14,016 bases of DNA from an uncultured Prevotella sp. GTDB lineage: Bacteria > Bacteroidota > Bacteroidia > Bacteroidales > Bacteroidaceae. Below, one piece after another: positions 1 through 5,977 of this stretch. The stretch spans positions 1-14,016 of the forward strand of contig USSA01000073.1 in assembly GCA_900557255.1 (NCBI GenBank), read 5' to 3'. Both the position numbers and the translations under genes were made by a program. The notes under the pieces are model-generated. The model was not told the origin of the DNA. It made no database searches and saw nothing but the letters and a program-made list of their open reading frames with translations. Every line of letters begins with the position of its first letter. Positions within the stretch are counted from its first letter, which is position 1.

Positions 1-101
1 TTATCACTTATTGTCTCGTGGCTATTGTTCACCATGATATGCAATTGAAACGCTCGACATATGAAGTTTTGCAGATTCTAAGCATTTCATTGACGGACTA
101 A
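1..101 (+). mobile_element. 3' end of an IS4-family-like transposase (partial)
   Basis: Reading the plus strand from position 3 gives about 32 residues up to a TAA at 99-101, including the stretches YCLVAIVHHDMQLKRS and TYEVLQILSISLTD. This resembles the extreme C-terminus of Bacteroidota IS4-type DDE transposases, in which a conserved 'LVAI..HDM.LKRSTYE.LQILSISL.DK' tail is usual. The catalytic part lies left of the window, so the family call rests on memory of this tail alone. Family members usually run on for 20-40 residues after the ISL-D segment, so the stop here is early and the copy may be decayed or end-deleted. It converges with the minus-strand HMA gene. Confidence 0.55.
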
Positions 102-108
102 TGAAATG
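83..108. repeat. 9-bp perfect inverted repeat at the transposase end
   Basis: CATTTCATT (83-91) and AATGAAATG (100-108) are perfect reverse complements around an 8-nt spacer. The repeat spans the last transposase codons and the stop. It is AT-rich with no T-tract, so it is a poor terminator. It could be part of the end of the insertion sequence or simply a chance palindrome. Confidence 0.4.
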
Positions 109-139
109 AACGAATGTGTTTTATGATAAGCACCATATA

Positions 140-161
140 GCACGCAGGGATTCCTGCGTGC
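140..161. terminator. GC-rich hairpin, possible terminator between convergent genes
   Basis: GCACGCAGG (140-148) and CCTGCGTGC (153-161) form a perfect 9-bp stem with a GATT loop. It lies between the plus-strand transposase end and the minus-strand HMA gene, where a transcription stop is expected. No run of T follows it on either strand, so it is not a textbook intrinsic terminator; it could also be a small palindromic repeat or an insertion-sequence end. Confidence 0.45.
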
Positions 162-171
162 CAATGGTTAA

Positions 172-191
172 GCTTCTATCAAATTAGAAGC
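172..191 (-). terminator. small hairpin just after the HMA gene stop
   Basis: GCTTCTA (172-178) and TAGAAGC (185-191) form a 7-bp stem with a 6-nt loop, 5 nt downstream of the HMA stop codon on the minus strand. Together with the stronger hairpin at 140-161 it may protect the mRNA end or help stop transcription. It has no T-tract. Confidence 0.35.
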
Positions 192-196
192 AGGAA

Positions 197-550
197 TTAC
201 ATCAAGTCACACTTCTCCCCAGTGTTCTTCTCAACCTTCTCGCCATCTTTCAGGATGCGAGCCTTATAGCCAAACTTCTCAAAACCTTTCTGGAGTTTCT
301 CTGGGGTTGTCTTGTCAGCATTATACTGTACTGTGACTGTCTGGTCTGGCACAGAAGTCTCAATGCTCTTGATTCCCTTCTCGAAGCGAAGGTTGCTCTT
401 GATTTTATTCTCACAAGCCGCACAGTGCATCTGTGGGGTTGTGGTGAACACTACGGTCTTGATGTCCTTGGCAAAGGTTACCATTGCCACCATCATCATT
501 GTGAACATTACTAAAATTTTCTTCATAACTTTTCTATTTGCTTTAATCAT
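197..550 (-). CDS. Secreted heavy-metal-associated (HMA) domain protein
   Basis: This small exported protein of 117 residues probably binds copper or another soft metal in the periplasm. Residues 9-28 form a signal peptide (MKKILVMF start, hydrophobic MMMVAMV core, AXA-like end). An HMA fold follows at about 31-100, with the metal site M41-H-C43-A-A-C46, the classic MxCxxC motif of copper chaperones and P-type ATPase N-domains. A lone Cys114 lies near the C-terminus. The start could instead be Met9 (position 526), which has a better A-rich leader (GCAAATAGAAAAGTT) and gives a compact signal peptide; I keep the longer frame. The gene begins 20 nt (44 nt from Met9) after the stop of the TonB receptor gene and has no promoter of its own that I can see, so the two are probably co-transcribed. 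Most HMA chaperones are cytosolic; an exported one beside an outer-membrane receptor suggests a role in metal capture or hand-over. The metal itself is an inference. Confidence 0.88.
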   Translation of the reverse strand: MIKANRKVMKKILVMFTMMMVAMVTFAKDIKTVVFTTTPQMHCAACENKIKSNLRFEKGIKSIETSVPDQTVTVQYNADKTTPEKLQKGFEKFGYKARILKDGEKVEKNTGEKCDLM

Positions 551-570
551 TCAACTTTAAACATTTTCAA

Positions 571-2694
571 TTAAAAGTGTACTCTCACTCCTGCGTAGAA
601 CATCCTGCCCTCTACAGGTCCCCAAACCAAGGTTGGCTCGAAATCGCTTCCCCATGGGTTGCCGGCACCATAGATAGGAGTTTTCTGCTTGAAATCAGTC
701 AGGTTCTCGCCTCCCACATAGATACTCCAATGGCGGAACCATCTCGTAACCTGCGCACTCACTTGCCCGAAGCTATGGAAACGAGGAGACCATGACTGGC
801 TTCCATCTGCCAACTGGTAAGGCTCAGGATTTCTGCCTCCACCATTCAACTGCACGGTGGCATCAAATTGCCAAAGGCCAAGTGGAGTCTTATAGGAAGC
901 TGTGAAGAGCGCCTTATACTTGCTGGTCAATGGCTTCTCTTTCAAGGTTTTGCCATAATCGTAGGTACACTTCACATCGTTCAGACGATAAGCCGCTGTT
1001 ATCTCCAAGCCCTTCAGCAATGGATAAGAGGCATCTATCTGGAAAGTGTGCGAATAAGACTTGCCCATCAAATTATAGATGGAGATAAGCCCCTTGTTGG
1101 CATCATAATCCACCACCGCTTGATTCTTGAAGTCGGTATAGTAATACTCAGCGTTCAGTTTCAGTGTCTTGCCAAACATCGGGATGTAGAAAGCGGTACT
1201 CATACCATAGTTCCAAGCCTCCTCTTGCTTAAGTCCATCACCCGTAATCTGAAACTCCCTGCCGCTCGCCAAGAGATAGTTGTACTCTGCCAAGCCAAAT
1301 ACCGTGCGATAGCCCTTACCTGCTGACAGGCGGATGCTGATGGCATCGACAGGCGAATACTTCACGTGGAAACGAGGGGTGAAGAAGCTGCCATAAAGCG
1401 AACTATGGTCGAAACGGACACCTGCCATCGCTGTCAACTTCGTGCCTAACGTATAGGTGTATTGGGCGTATGCTCCTGGAGTCGTCTCCTTCTCGTTCAT
1501 TCTCTGCATCTCCGACAAAAGGTAAGGAGAGTCTTCTTGCCCTACTGTCGGTCTTGGAGAAATGTTCACATTGGCGCGCTGTCCTAGGTAATCATGGTTG
1601 ACGCTCAAACCTACCGACAAATTGTGCTGATGAGTAAAATTGGTCTCAAATATCAGCGAGCCATAGAGATTTTTCTCATTGAGGTCGTAGAACCTGTTGC
1701 CATACTGGGCATCGAGCTGGTGCATCGAAGCTGAGGACATGAAGGCAATATTGGTGCCATGCTCATGATTGAGGATGAAGGCATGTTTCATATAACCCTC
1801 ATAACGGTTGGTATGGAGCTTGATTCGATAAATATCATCACTATGAACATGTTCCTCATCCTGCCCACTGGTACGAATCTCCTTCAAAGCCCCAAGTCCA
1901 CCATGAAAGATGTAGTGCTTGCCTTTATACAGCCAACGGTTCTGTACATTATATTGTTCTCTGCCTGGCATATCATAGAAGCCATCGCCATTGTCATCAT
2001 GGTTTTTGAGGATATTCTCATGATGCAACAATATCTCCGTTGCCCACTTATCCGACAGATGAACATTGGCATCGGCATTTGCCTCGATTCGGCTCTTGGT
2101 ATCGCCAAAGAGGTTCACCTCCACCTGTTGCTCATCCTCAGGTTGCAAGTAATCTACATTGATTTGCCCCGTAATCGACTCATAGCCATTCTTCACCGAA
2201 GCACTACCCTTGGAAACTTGAATGCCTTTCATCCAAGGTCCCGGCACATAGCCCAGGGCGTATGGGATGGCTGCACCACGGAAATTCGGCAGATTCTCGG
2301 TGAGCATCTGTACGTAAGTGCCCGAAAGACCGAGGAGTTTGATTTGTCTTGCGCCCGTCGTGGCATCATTATAAGCCACATCCACCGATGGATTGGTCGT
2401 AAAACTCTCGCCCAGGTTGCAACAAGCCGCCTTGAAGAGTTCATCCTTGTTCACGGCGATGCCATTCACGGCACCAGCCAATCGGGAAGTTCCCGACTTG
2501 CGAGCCACCACCTTCACCTCATGCAAGGTCTCGTCCTTGAAGATGGAATCCTGAGAGGAGGAATCTACAGAGTTATTTTCTACAGAATTATTACATGATG
2601 ATGACAGAGACACAACCTCTGTCTTATTATTTTTTGCATAAGCCTCAGCACCAATAACAAGCAAGGCACTGAGCAATATATATCTTGAATACAT
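571..2694 (-). CDS. TonB-dependent outer-membrane receptor, probable metal uptake
   Basis: This is an outer-membrane active transporter of 707 residues that would import a ligand with energy from TonB-ExbBD. Residues 1-20 are a signal peptide (ends AEAYA). A Ser/Asn-rich linker (about 30-52) leads to a possible TonB box at LHEVKVVA (57-64). The plug domain covers about 65-185 and includes Cys91-Cys92, NPSVDV and VSKGSASVKNGYESITGQ, which are typical of a Bacteroidota receptor family often found next to HMA-domain genes. The rest is a 22-strand-type barrel ending in VHF, the aromatic C-terminus used for barrel insertion. There is no N-terminal CarboxypepD_reg domain, unlike many Bacteroidota receptors. 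DDNGDGFYD (233-241) is a calcium-type Dx[DN]xDG loop in an early barrel turn, and a His/Asp/Glu patch EEHVHSDD lies at 280-287. The neighbour and the acidic/His-rich loops suggest a metal or metallophore substrate such as copper; siderophore uptake is not excluded. Confidence 0.9.
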   Translation of the reverse strand: MYSRYILLSALLVIGAEAYAKNNKTEVVSLSSSCNNSVENNSVDSSSQDSIFKDETLHEVKVVARKSGTSRLAGAVNGIAVNKDELFKAACCNLGESFTTNPSVDVAYNDATTGARQIKLLGLSGTYVQMLTENLPNFRGAAIPYALGYVPGPWMKGIQVSKGSASVKNGYESITGQINVDYLQPEDEQQVEVNLFGDTKSRIEANADANVHLSDKWATEILLHHENILKNHDDNGDGFYDMPGREQYNVQNRWLYKGKHYIFHGGLGALKEIRTSGQDEEHVHSDDIYRIKLHTNRYEGYMKHAFILNHEHGTNIAFMSSASMHQLDAQYGNRFYDLNEKNLYGSLIFETNFTHQHNLSVGLSVNHDYLGQRANVNISPRPTVGQEDSPYLLSEMQRMNEKETTPGAYAQYTYTLGTKLTAMAGVRFDHSSLYGSFFTPRFHVKYSPVDAISIRLSAGKGYRTVFGLAEYNYLLASGREFQITGDGLKQEEAWNYGMSTAFYIPMFGKTLKLNAEYYYTDFKNQAVVDYDANKGLISIYNLMGKSYSHTFQIDASYPLLKGLEITAAYRLNDVKCTYDYGKTLKEKPLTSKYKALFTASYKTPLGLWQFDATVQLNGGGRNPEPYQLADGSQSWSPRFHSFGQVSAQVTRWFRHWSIYVGGENLTDFKQKTPIYGAGNPWGSDFEPTLVWGPVEGRMFYAGVRVHF

Positions 2695-2811
2695 AAATAT
2701 ATTTCCTTTTATCCGAATCTTAAATCTTCGCTCCGGATGATTTTACCATTTTTATATATGTATGCAACCCTAAGATTTTACTGATAGGGATAGGCATACG
2801 ACAATCTTGGC

Positions 2812-2837
2812 TGCAAAAGTACAGAAAAACTTTTGCA
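2812..2837 (-). promoter_or_regulatory. Receptor promoter within a 9-bp inverted repeat (candidate operator)
   Basis: On the minus strand TACTTTTG (2821-2814) matches the Bacteroidota -7 element TAnnTTTG, giving a start near 2806 and a leader of about 110 nt before the receptor ATG. The box sits inside a perfect inverted repeat, TGCAAAAGT (2812-2820) and ACTTTTGCA (2829-2837), with an 8-nt spacer. No TTG lies at the ideal -33 distance (candidates are 14 and 25 nt upstream), so full activity may need an activator, or the repeat may bind a repressor covering the promoter. The leader also holds ATCCG...CGGAT arms (about 2716-2743). Confidence 0.55.
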
Positions 2838-2840
2838 ACC

Positions 2841-2852
2841 TATTTGCAAATA
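2841..2852. promoter_or_regulatory. 12-bp perfect palindrome upstream of the receptor promoter
   Basis: TATTTGCAAATA is its own reverse complement and lies 20 bp upstream of the -7 box of the receptor gene. It shares the TTTGCA core with the inverted repeat beside it, so the two may be sites for one regulator. Such AT-rich palindromes can also arise by chance. Confidence 0.35.
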
Positions 2853-3011
2853 TGGAAAAATCAAATAATCAATCACCTTGTCATAGTGAAGGCAGTGCAT
2901 GACGGTAGTACCCACGCTCAAGTAAACCACCATGAGCGAGAGCATCAAAGCCATCAATATGTTGAGCGAACGTTTCATACCTATTTTTTGCACCTTTCTT
3001 TTCTCAAGTTG

Positions 3012-3019
3012 CAAAATTA
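3012..3019 (-). promoter_or_regulatory. -7 promoter box for the small remnant gene
   Basis: The minus strand reads TAATTTTG, a match to TAnnTTTG. Transcription would start near 3005, about 27 nt before the ATG at 2978, a usual Bacteroidota leader length. The -33 region is weak (TTTA-like). It might also feed transcription into the receptor gene downstream. Confidence 0.5.
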
Positions 3020-3195
3020 AGCATTTCCTTCAGAATATAAAGCTAATACCCCCATAAATTAATTACCTTTAACTGTTTTTCTTTTTTGCAAGTCTCTTAT
3101 ATTTTATTTTCAGGGACTCCTAACCCCTCTTCTTTCTGCATTCATACCTTATTATATAGAGTTATTGTCAATTCTGACAACTCCATCATTTTTAC

Positions 3196-3336
3196 TTTCG
3201 AAACCGCCATTTCGGAAAAACAAGAAGCACACAAACAAATAAAAAAACTTAAATTAGCAAATAAACAAACTGATATTCAGGTATTTTTATTACCTTTGCA
3301 TTCGAAACCGCCATTTCTGAAACAGCGGTTTCGAAA
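3196..3336. repeat. Three copies of a TTTCGAAACCGC repeat upstream of the ATPase gene
   Basis: A 23-bp unit, starting TTTCGAAACCGCC and ending ATTTCGGAAA, occupies 3196-3218. A second direct copy with two mismatches lies at 3300-3322, and a third, partial and inverted (GCGGTTTCGAAA), lies at 3325-3336. Copies 1 and 3 are perfect 12-bp inverted repeats flanking the promoter at 3291. Copies 2 and 3 form an 11-bp stem (3301-3311 with 3325-3335, 13-nt loop). The core TTTCGAAA is itself palindromic. This arrangement fits a cluster of operator sites, possibly for autoregulation of the ATPase-nuclease; an invertible promoter segment is less likely because the arms are so short. The rest of 3020-3195 is AT-rich and I see nothing coding there. 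Confidence 0.7.
3291..3298 (+). promoter_or_regulatory. -7 promoter box for the ATPase gene
   Basis: TACCTTTG matches TAnnTTTG and places the transcript start around 3302-3305, right at the left arm of the 3301-3335 hairpin, with a leader of roughly 70 nt. No good TTG is seen at the -33 position. The overlap of the start site with the repeat arm suggests that a protein bound to the repeats would control initiation. Confidence 0.6.
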
Positions 3337-3372
3337 AATAACATCAAAAAGAAACTGTAAAATTATAGAAAT

Positions 3373-4692
3373 ATGAAGTTCTTTGGAAGACAAAACGAAA
3401 TAAAAGAATTGCAAGAGATAAAAAATCTATCTTTGCAAACAGCCCGCTTTACAATCGTAACCGGACGCCGACGTAGCGGTAAGACATCCTTATTGATAAA
3501 AGCATACGAGGATGTTCAGGATATGCTGTATTTCTTTGTTGCAAGAAAATCAGAAGCAGAACTCTGCAGAGATTTTATCGAAGAGATGACGAGCAAACTT
3601 CAGCTTCCTATTCTCGGTGAAGTAACACGCTTTGCTGACATCTTTAAATATCTGCTTCAACTATCCAAGATTCGCCCTATCACTCTCATCATTGATGAGT
3701 TTCAGGATTTCAAGCGGGTTAATCCATCAATCTTTTCAGATATGCAAAAGATATGGGACCTTAACAAACAGGAAGCTCATATTAATCTTGTGGTCTGCGG
3801 TTCTGTTTATTCACTTATGAACATCATCTTTAAAAATAACAAGCAACCTCTTTATGGTAGGCAGACTGGAGAAATAAAAGTCACTCCATTTCCCCCTTCT
3901 GTCATCAAGGAAATTCTCTCTACATATAATTCTGCCTATACCAATGATGACCTACTGGCTCTCTACAGTTATACAGGCGGAGTAGCAGAATATGTAGAAA
4001 TGATGATGGATGCAGGAGCCACGACCAAGGAACAGATGACAGAGCGGTTTATTGCAAAAAACTCTTATTTCATCTACGAAGGAAAAAATATGCTGATAGA
4101 AGAATTTGGCAAAGACTATGCCCGCTATTTCGAGATACTGCAACTTATCGCTTCAGGCTACACAACTCGAGGTGAAATAGAAAGCATCATGAAAATAGAA
4201 CTTTCGGGCTATCTCACCAAACTGGAGAACGACTATAGCTTGATCTCCCGTTATATACCGATGTTCCAAAAGACCAATCGCAACATTCGCTATCAGATAG
4301 AAGACAACTTCCTTCGCGTCTGGTTTCGCTACATCTACAAATATGGATACATGATAGAGGTTGGCGCCAATAAAAAACTAAAAATGGTCATGGATAAGAG
4401 CTACACCACATACACCGGCAAGGTTCTGGAAAGATATTTTATTGCCAAGATGATAGAGAGCGAAGAATATACCCAGATAGCCTCCTGGTGGGACAGAAAG
4501 GGAGAGAATGAAATCGATATTATCGCTGCCGATGAACTGGAGCAGAAGGTTATTTTTTATGAGGTAAAACGCCAAGCTAAGGATATAAATCTCGGCATTT
4601 TAAAAGATAAAGCCGAGCATTTCTTCCAAGCTACAGGAAAATTCAAGAAATTCGATATCGGATACCAAGGATTGTCGATGGAGGATATGTAA
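3373..4692 (+). CDS. Archaeal-type ATPase fused to DUF234 (PD-(D/E)XK-like) domain
   Basis: This 439-residue protein belongs to the archaeal ATPase (PF01637) plus DUF234 (PF03008) group, whose cellular role is not settled. The STAND/AAA-like NTPase covers about 1-230, with Walker A GRRRSGKT at 31-38, Walker B LIIDE at 105-109 and a sensor-like VVCGS at 140-144. A winged-helix-like segment lies at about 250-325. The C-terminal part (345-439) has the nuclease signature E380-I-D382 followed by E397-V-K399, with a preceding E353, as in PD-(D/E)XK folds. The length is normal and all motifs are intact, so it should be active. The ATG at 3373 starts directly at the conserved MKFFGR(Q/E)NE opening. 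It stands alone behind the repeat cluster and promoter described separately. Genes of this kind are often multicopy in Bacteroidota and patchily distributed, so mobility or genome-defence roles have been suspected; that is inference. Confidence 0.88.
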   Translation: MKFFGRQNEIKELQEIKNLSLQTARFTIVTGRRRSGKTSLLIKAYEDVQDMLYFFVARKSEAELCRDFIEEMTSKLQLPILGEVTRFADIFKYLLQLSKIRPITLIIDEFQDFKRVNPSIFSDMQKIWDLNKQEAHINLVVCGSVYSLMNIIFKNNKQPLYGRQTGEIKVTPFPPSVIKEILSTYNSAYTNDDLLALYSYTGGVAEYVEMMMDAGATTKEQMTERFIAKNSYFIYEGKNMLIEEFGKDYARYFEILQLIASGYTTRGEIESIMKIELSGYLTKLENDYSLISRYIPMFQKTNRNIRYQIEDNFLRVWFRYIYKYGYMIEVGANKKLKMVMDKSYTTYTGKVLERYFIAKMIESEEYTQIASWWDRKGENEIDIIAADELEQKVIFYEVKRQAKDINLGILKDKAEHFFQATGKFKKFDIGYQGLSMEDM

Positions 4693-4775
4693 AAAAGGCT
4701 TAAGAAATTGTCTTACAAAGACATAAAATAAGAGAGAAACTATTTTTTAAGGATAATATTGACTCATAAGAACAA

Positions 4776-5915
4776 ATGAAAAAAGGACTATTTGCACTCG
4801 CGCTGGGTACCTTTACCTTGGGCATCGCTGAATTCATCATCGAGGGCATCATCACAGACATCGCCCACAACATGAACGTTTCCATCCCGGAAGCAGGACA
4901 TCTCATCTCCATCTATGCACTCGGCGTCTGCGCCGGAGCTTTCTCATTGATTCTCATGCATAAATACAGACCCAAGAATATCCTGATGTTCCTGGCTTCG
5001 CTCATCACCTTCGGAGCTGTCATCGCCTCAGTAGCACCTAACTACTGGCTCTTGCTCTGCGCCCGCTTTATAGAAGGTCTGCCTCATGGCGCCTACTTCG
5101 GAACGGGTACCATCGTGGCGGTGAAGATTGCCAAAGAGGGTAAGGGAACCAATGCCGTGGCGATGATGTGTGCAGGTATGCCGGTGGCCAACCTACTGGG
5201 TGTGCCGGTGGGAACCTTCCTGAGTCACATGTTCAGCTGGCGAGTACCTTTTGTCAGCTGTATCGTGCTCGGACTCATCACCTTATACATGATTCACAGA
5301 TGGGTTCCGGATGTAGAAGCACTGCCAAACAACGGTATGAAGGCACAGTTCCATTTTCTCCGCAACAAGGCTCCGTGGCTCATCATCGCAGCTACCTTCC
5401 TGGGCAATGGTGGCATTCTCTGCTGGTTCAGTTATATCTCGCCGCTGCTTCAGATGGAGGGCGGATTCAGCGCAGCCAGCATCTCTCTGCTGATGATTCT
5501 TGCAGGCGGCGGAATGGTAGTAGGCAATCAGGTGAGTGCCTTGCTTGCCGACCGCTTCAAGCCGGGCCGCTTTACCTGTTATCTCCAGTTTCTGGCAGCA
5601 GCTGCACTTCTGCTCACCTTCTTCCTCGCCCCTTTCGGCTGGGTATCTGTGGTGCTGATGTTCATCTGCTGCGCCTGTCTTTTCGGCATCGGATCGCCTG
5701 AGCAATTCCTCATCGTGAAGCATGCCAAGGGTGGCGAAATGCTGGGCGGCTGCTGCATTCAGGGCGCCTTCAATCTGGGTAACGCCATGGGAGCTTTCCT
5801 CGGTGGTATTCCTGTTGCAATGGGATTAGGCTATAACTATCCTGCCCTTATCGGAGTGCCGATGGCATTGGCAGGAGCCATCTGTCTGCTGATTTTCCAT
5901 AAGAAATATGAATAA
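4776..5915 (+). CDS. MFS transporter, DHA1 (AraJ-like) drug or sugar efflux type
   Basis: This inner-membrane secondary transporter of 379 residues is probably a proton-driven exporter. About 12 hydrophobic helices can be traced (the first at about 5-25, the last at 355-373). Helix 1 carries LGTFTLGIAEFIIEGI, the DHA1 pattern 'LG.F.LG..EF...G' of AraJ/YdhP-like efflux proteins. The helix 2-3 loop has HKYRPKN, a shortened form of motif A, and helix 4 carries RFIEGLPHGAYFGTG, the conserved 'R...G..HG..FG' segment. The substrate cannot be told from sequence; arabinose, purine nucleoside or drug efflux are known in relatives. At 379 residues it is slightly short but complete. It starts 83 nt after the ATPase gene. 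No TAnnTTTG box is clear there (TATTTTTT at 4741 is the nearest), so read-through from the ATPase promoter is possible. GC content is visibly higher than in the ATPase gene. Confidence 0.88.
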   Translation: MKKGLFALALGTFTLGIAEFIIEGIITDIAHNMNVSIPEAGHLISIYALGVCAGAFSLILMHKYRPKNILMFLASLITFGAVIASVAPNYWLLLCARFIEGLPHGAYFGTGTIVAVKIAKEGKGTNAVAMMCAGMPVANLLGVPVGTFLSHMFSWRVPFVSCIVLGLITLYMIHRWVPDVEALPNNGMKAQFHFLRNKAPWLIIAATFLGNGGILCWFSYISPLLQMEGGFSAASISLLMILAGGGMVVGNQVSALLADRFKPGRFTCYLQFLAAAALLLTFFLAPFGWVSVVLMFICCACLFGIGSPEQFLIVKHAKGGEMLGGCCIQGAFNLGNAMGAFLGGIPVAMGLGYNYPALIGVPMALAGAICLLIFHKKYE

Positions 5916-5941
5916 AAATGCGATAATCCGAAATAAATCAC

Positions 5942-5949
5942 TATCTTTG
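5942..5949 (+). promoter_or_regulatory. -7 promoter box for the peptidase operon
   Basis: TATCTTTG matches TAnnTTTG, with an expected start near 5956 and a leader of about 20 nt. The -33 region (around 5919) has no TTG. It begins only 27 nt after the MFS stop codon, so the two peptidase genes can be transcribed separately from the transporter. Confidence 0.6.
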
Positions 5950-5977
5950 CAAACGAATTTCAAATAAACAAAGAAAC

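Larger units (their letters stand above)
2778..2978 (-). pseudogene. Truncated small exported protein, HYC_CC_PP-like remnant
   Basis: The frame starting at Met 2978 encodes 66 residues. The first 30 look genuine: MKRSLNILMALMLSLMVVY is a signal peptide or membrane anchor, followed by SVGTTVMHCLHYDKV, which resembles the start of Bacteroidota HYC_CC_PP family proteins (a short His-Tyr-Cys motif after the signal, then CC and PP motifs). The remaining 35 residues show no CC or PP motif and are read from DNA that carries the promoter, inverted repeat and palindrome of the receptor gene, so they are probably not selected protein. HYC_CC_PP genes often precede a TonB receptor and an HMA gene, which fits this position. 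The upstream frame extends to a Met at 3014, but that codon lies inside the -7 promoter box (3012-3019), so 2978 is the likely start. A very short real protein is the alternative. Confidence 0.5.

Noticed and set aside
233..246. Residues 233-246 of the TonB receptor as a full EF-hand
   Set aside because: The DDNGDG start fits, but position 12 is Gly rather than Glu/Asp; it looks like a calcium-type loop usual in this receptor family. The numbers given are residue positions in the protein.
1759..2598. 279-codon plus-strand frame
   Set aside because: It is antisense to the TonB receptor gene, whose motifs are clear; the frame has no domain and arises from codon bias.
3086..3376. Open frame of 96 codons ending in an ATGA overlap with the ATPase start
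   Set aside because: It runs through the promoter and all three repeat copies, has no recognisable protein pattern, and the region is AT-rich intergenic DNA.
4709..4723. Small hairpin TGTCTT-ACA-AAGACA after the ATPase gene as a terminator
   Set aside because: The stem is only 6 bp, AT-rich and not followed by a T-run, so it is too weak to call.
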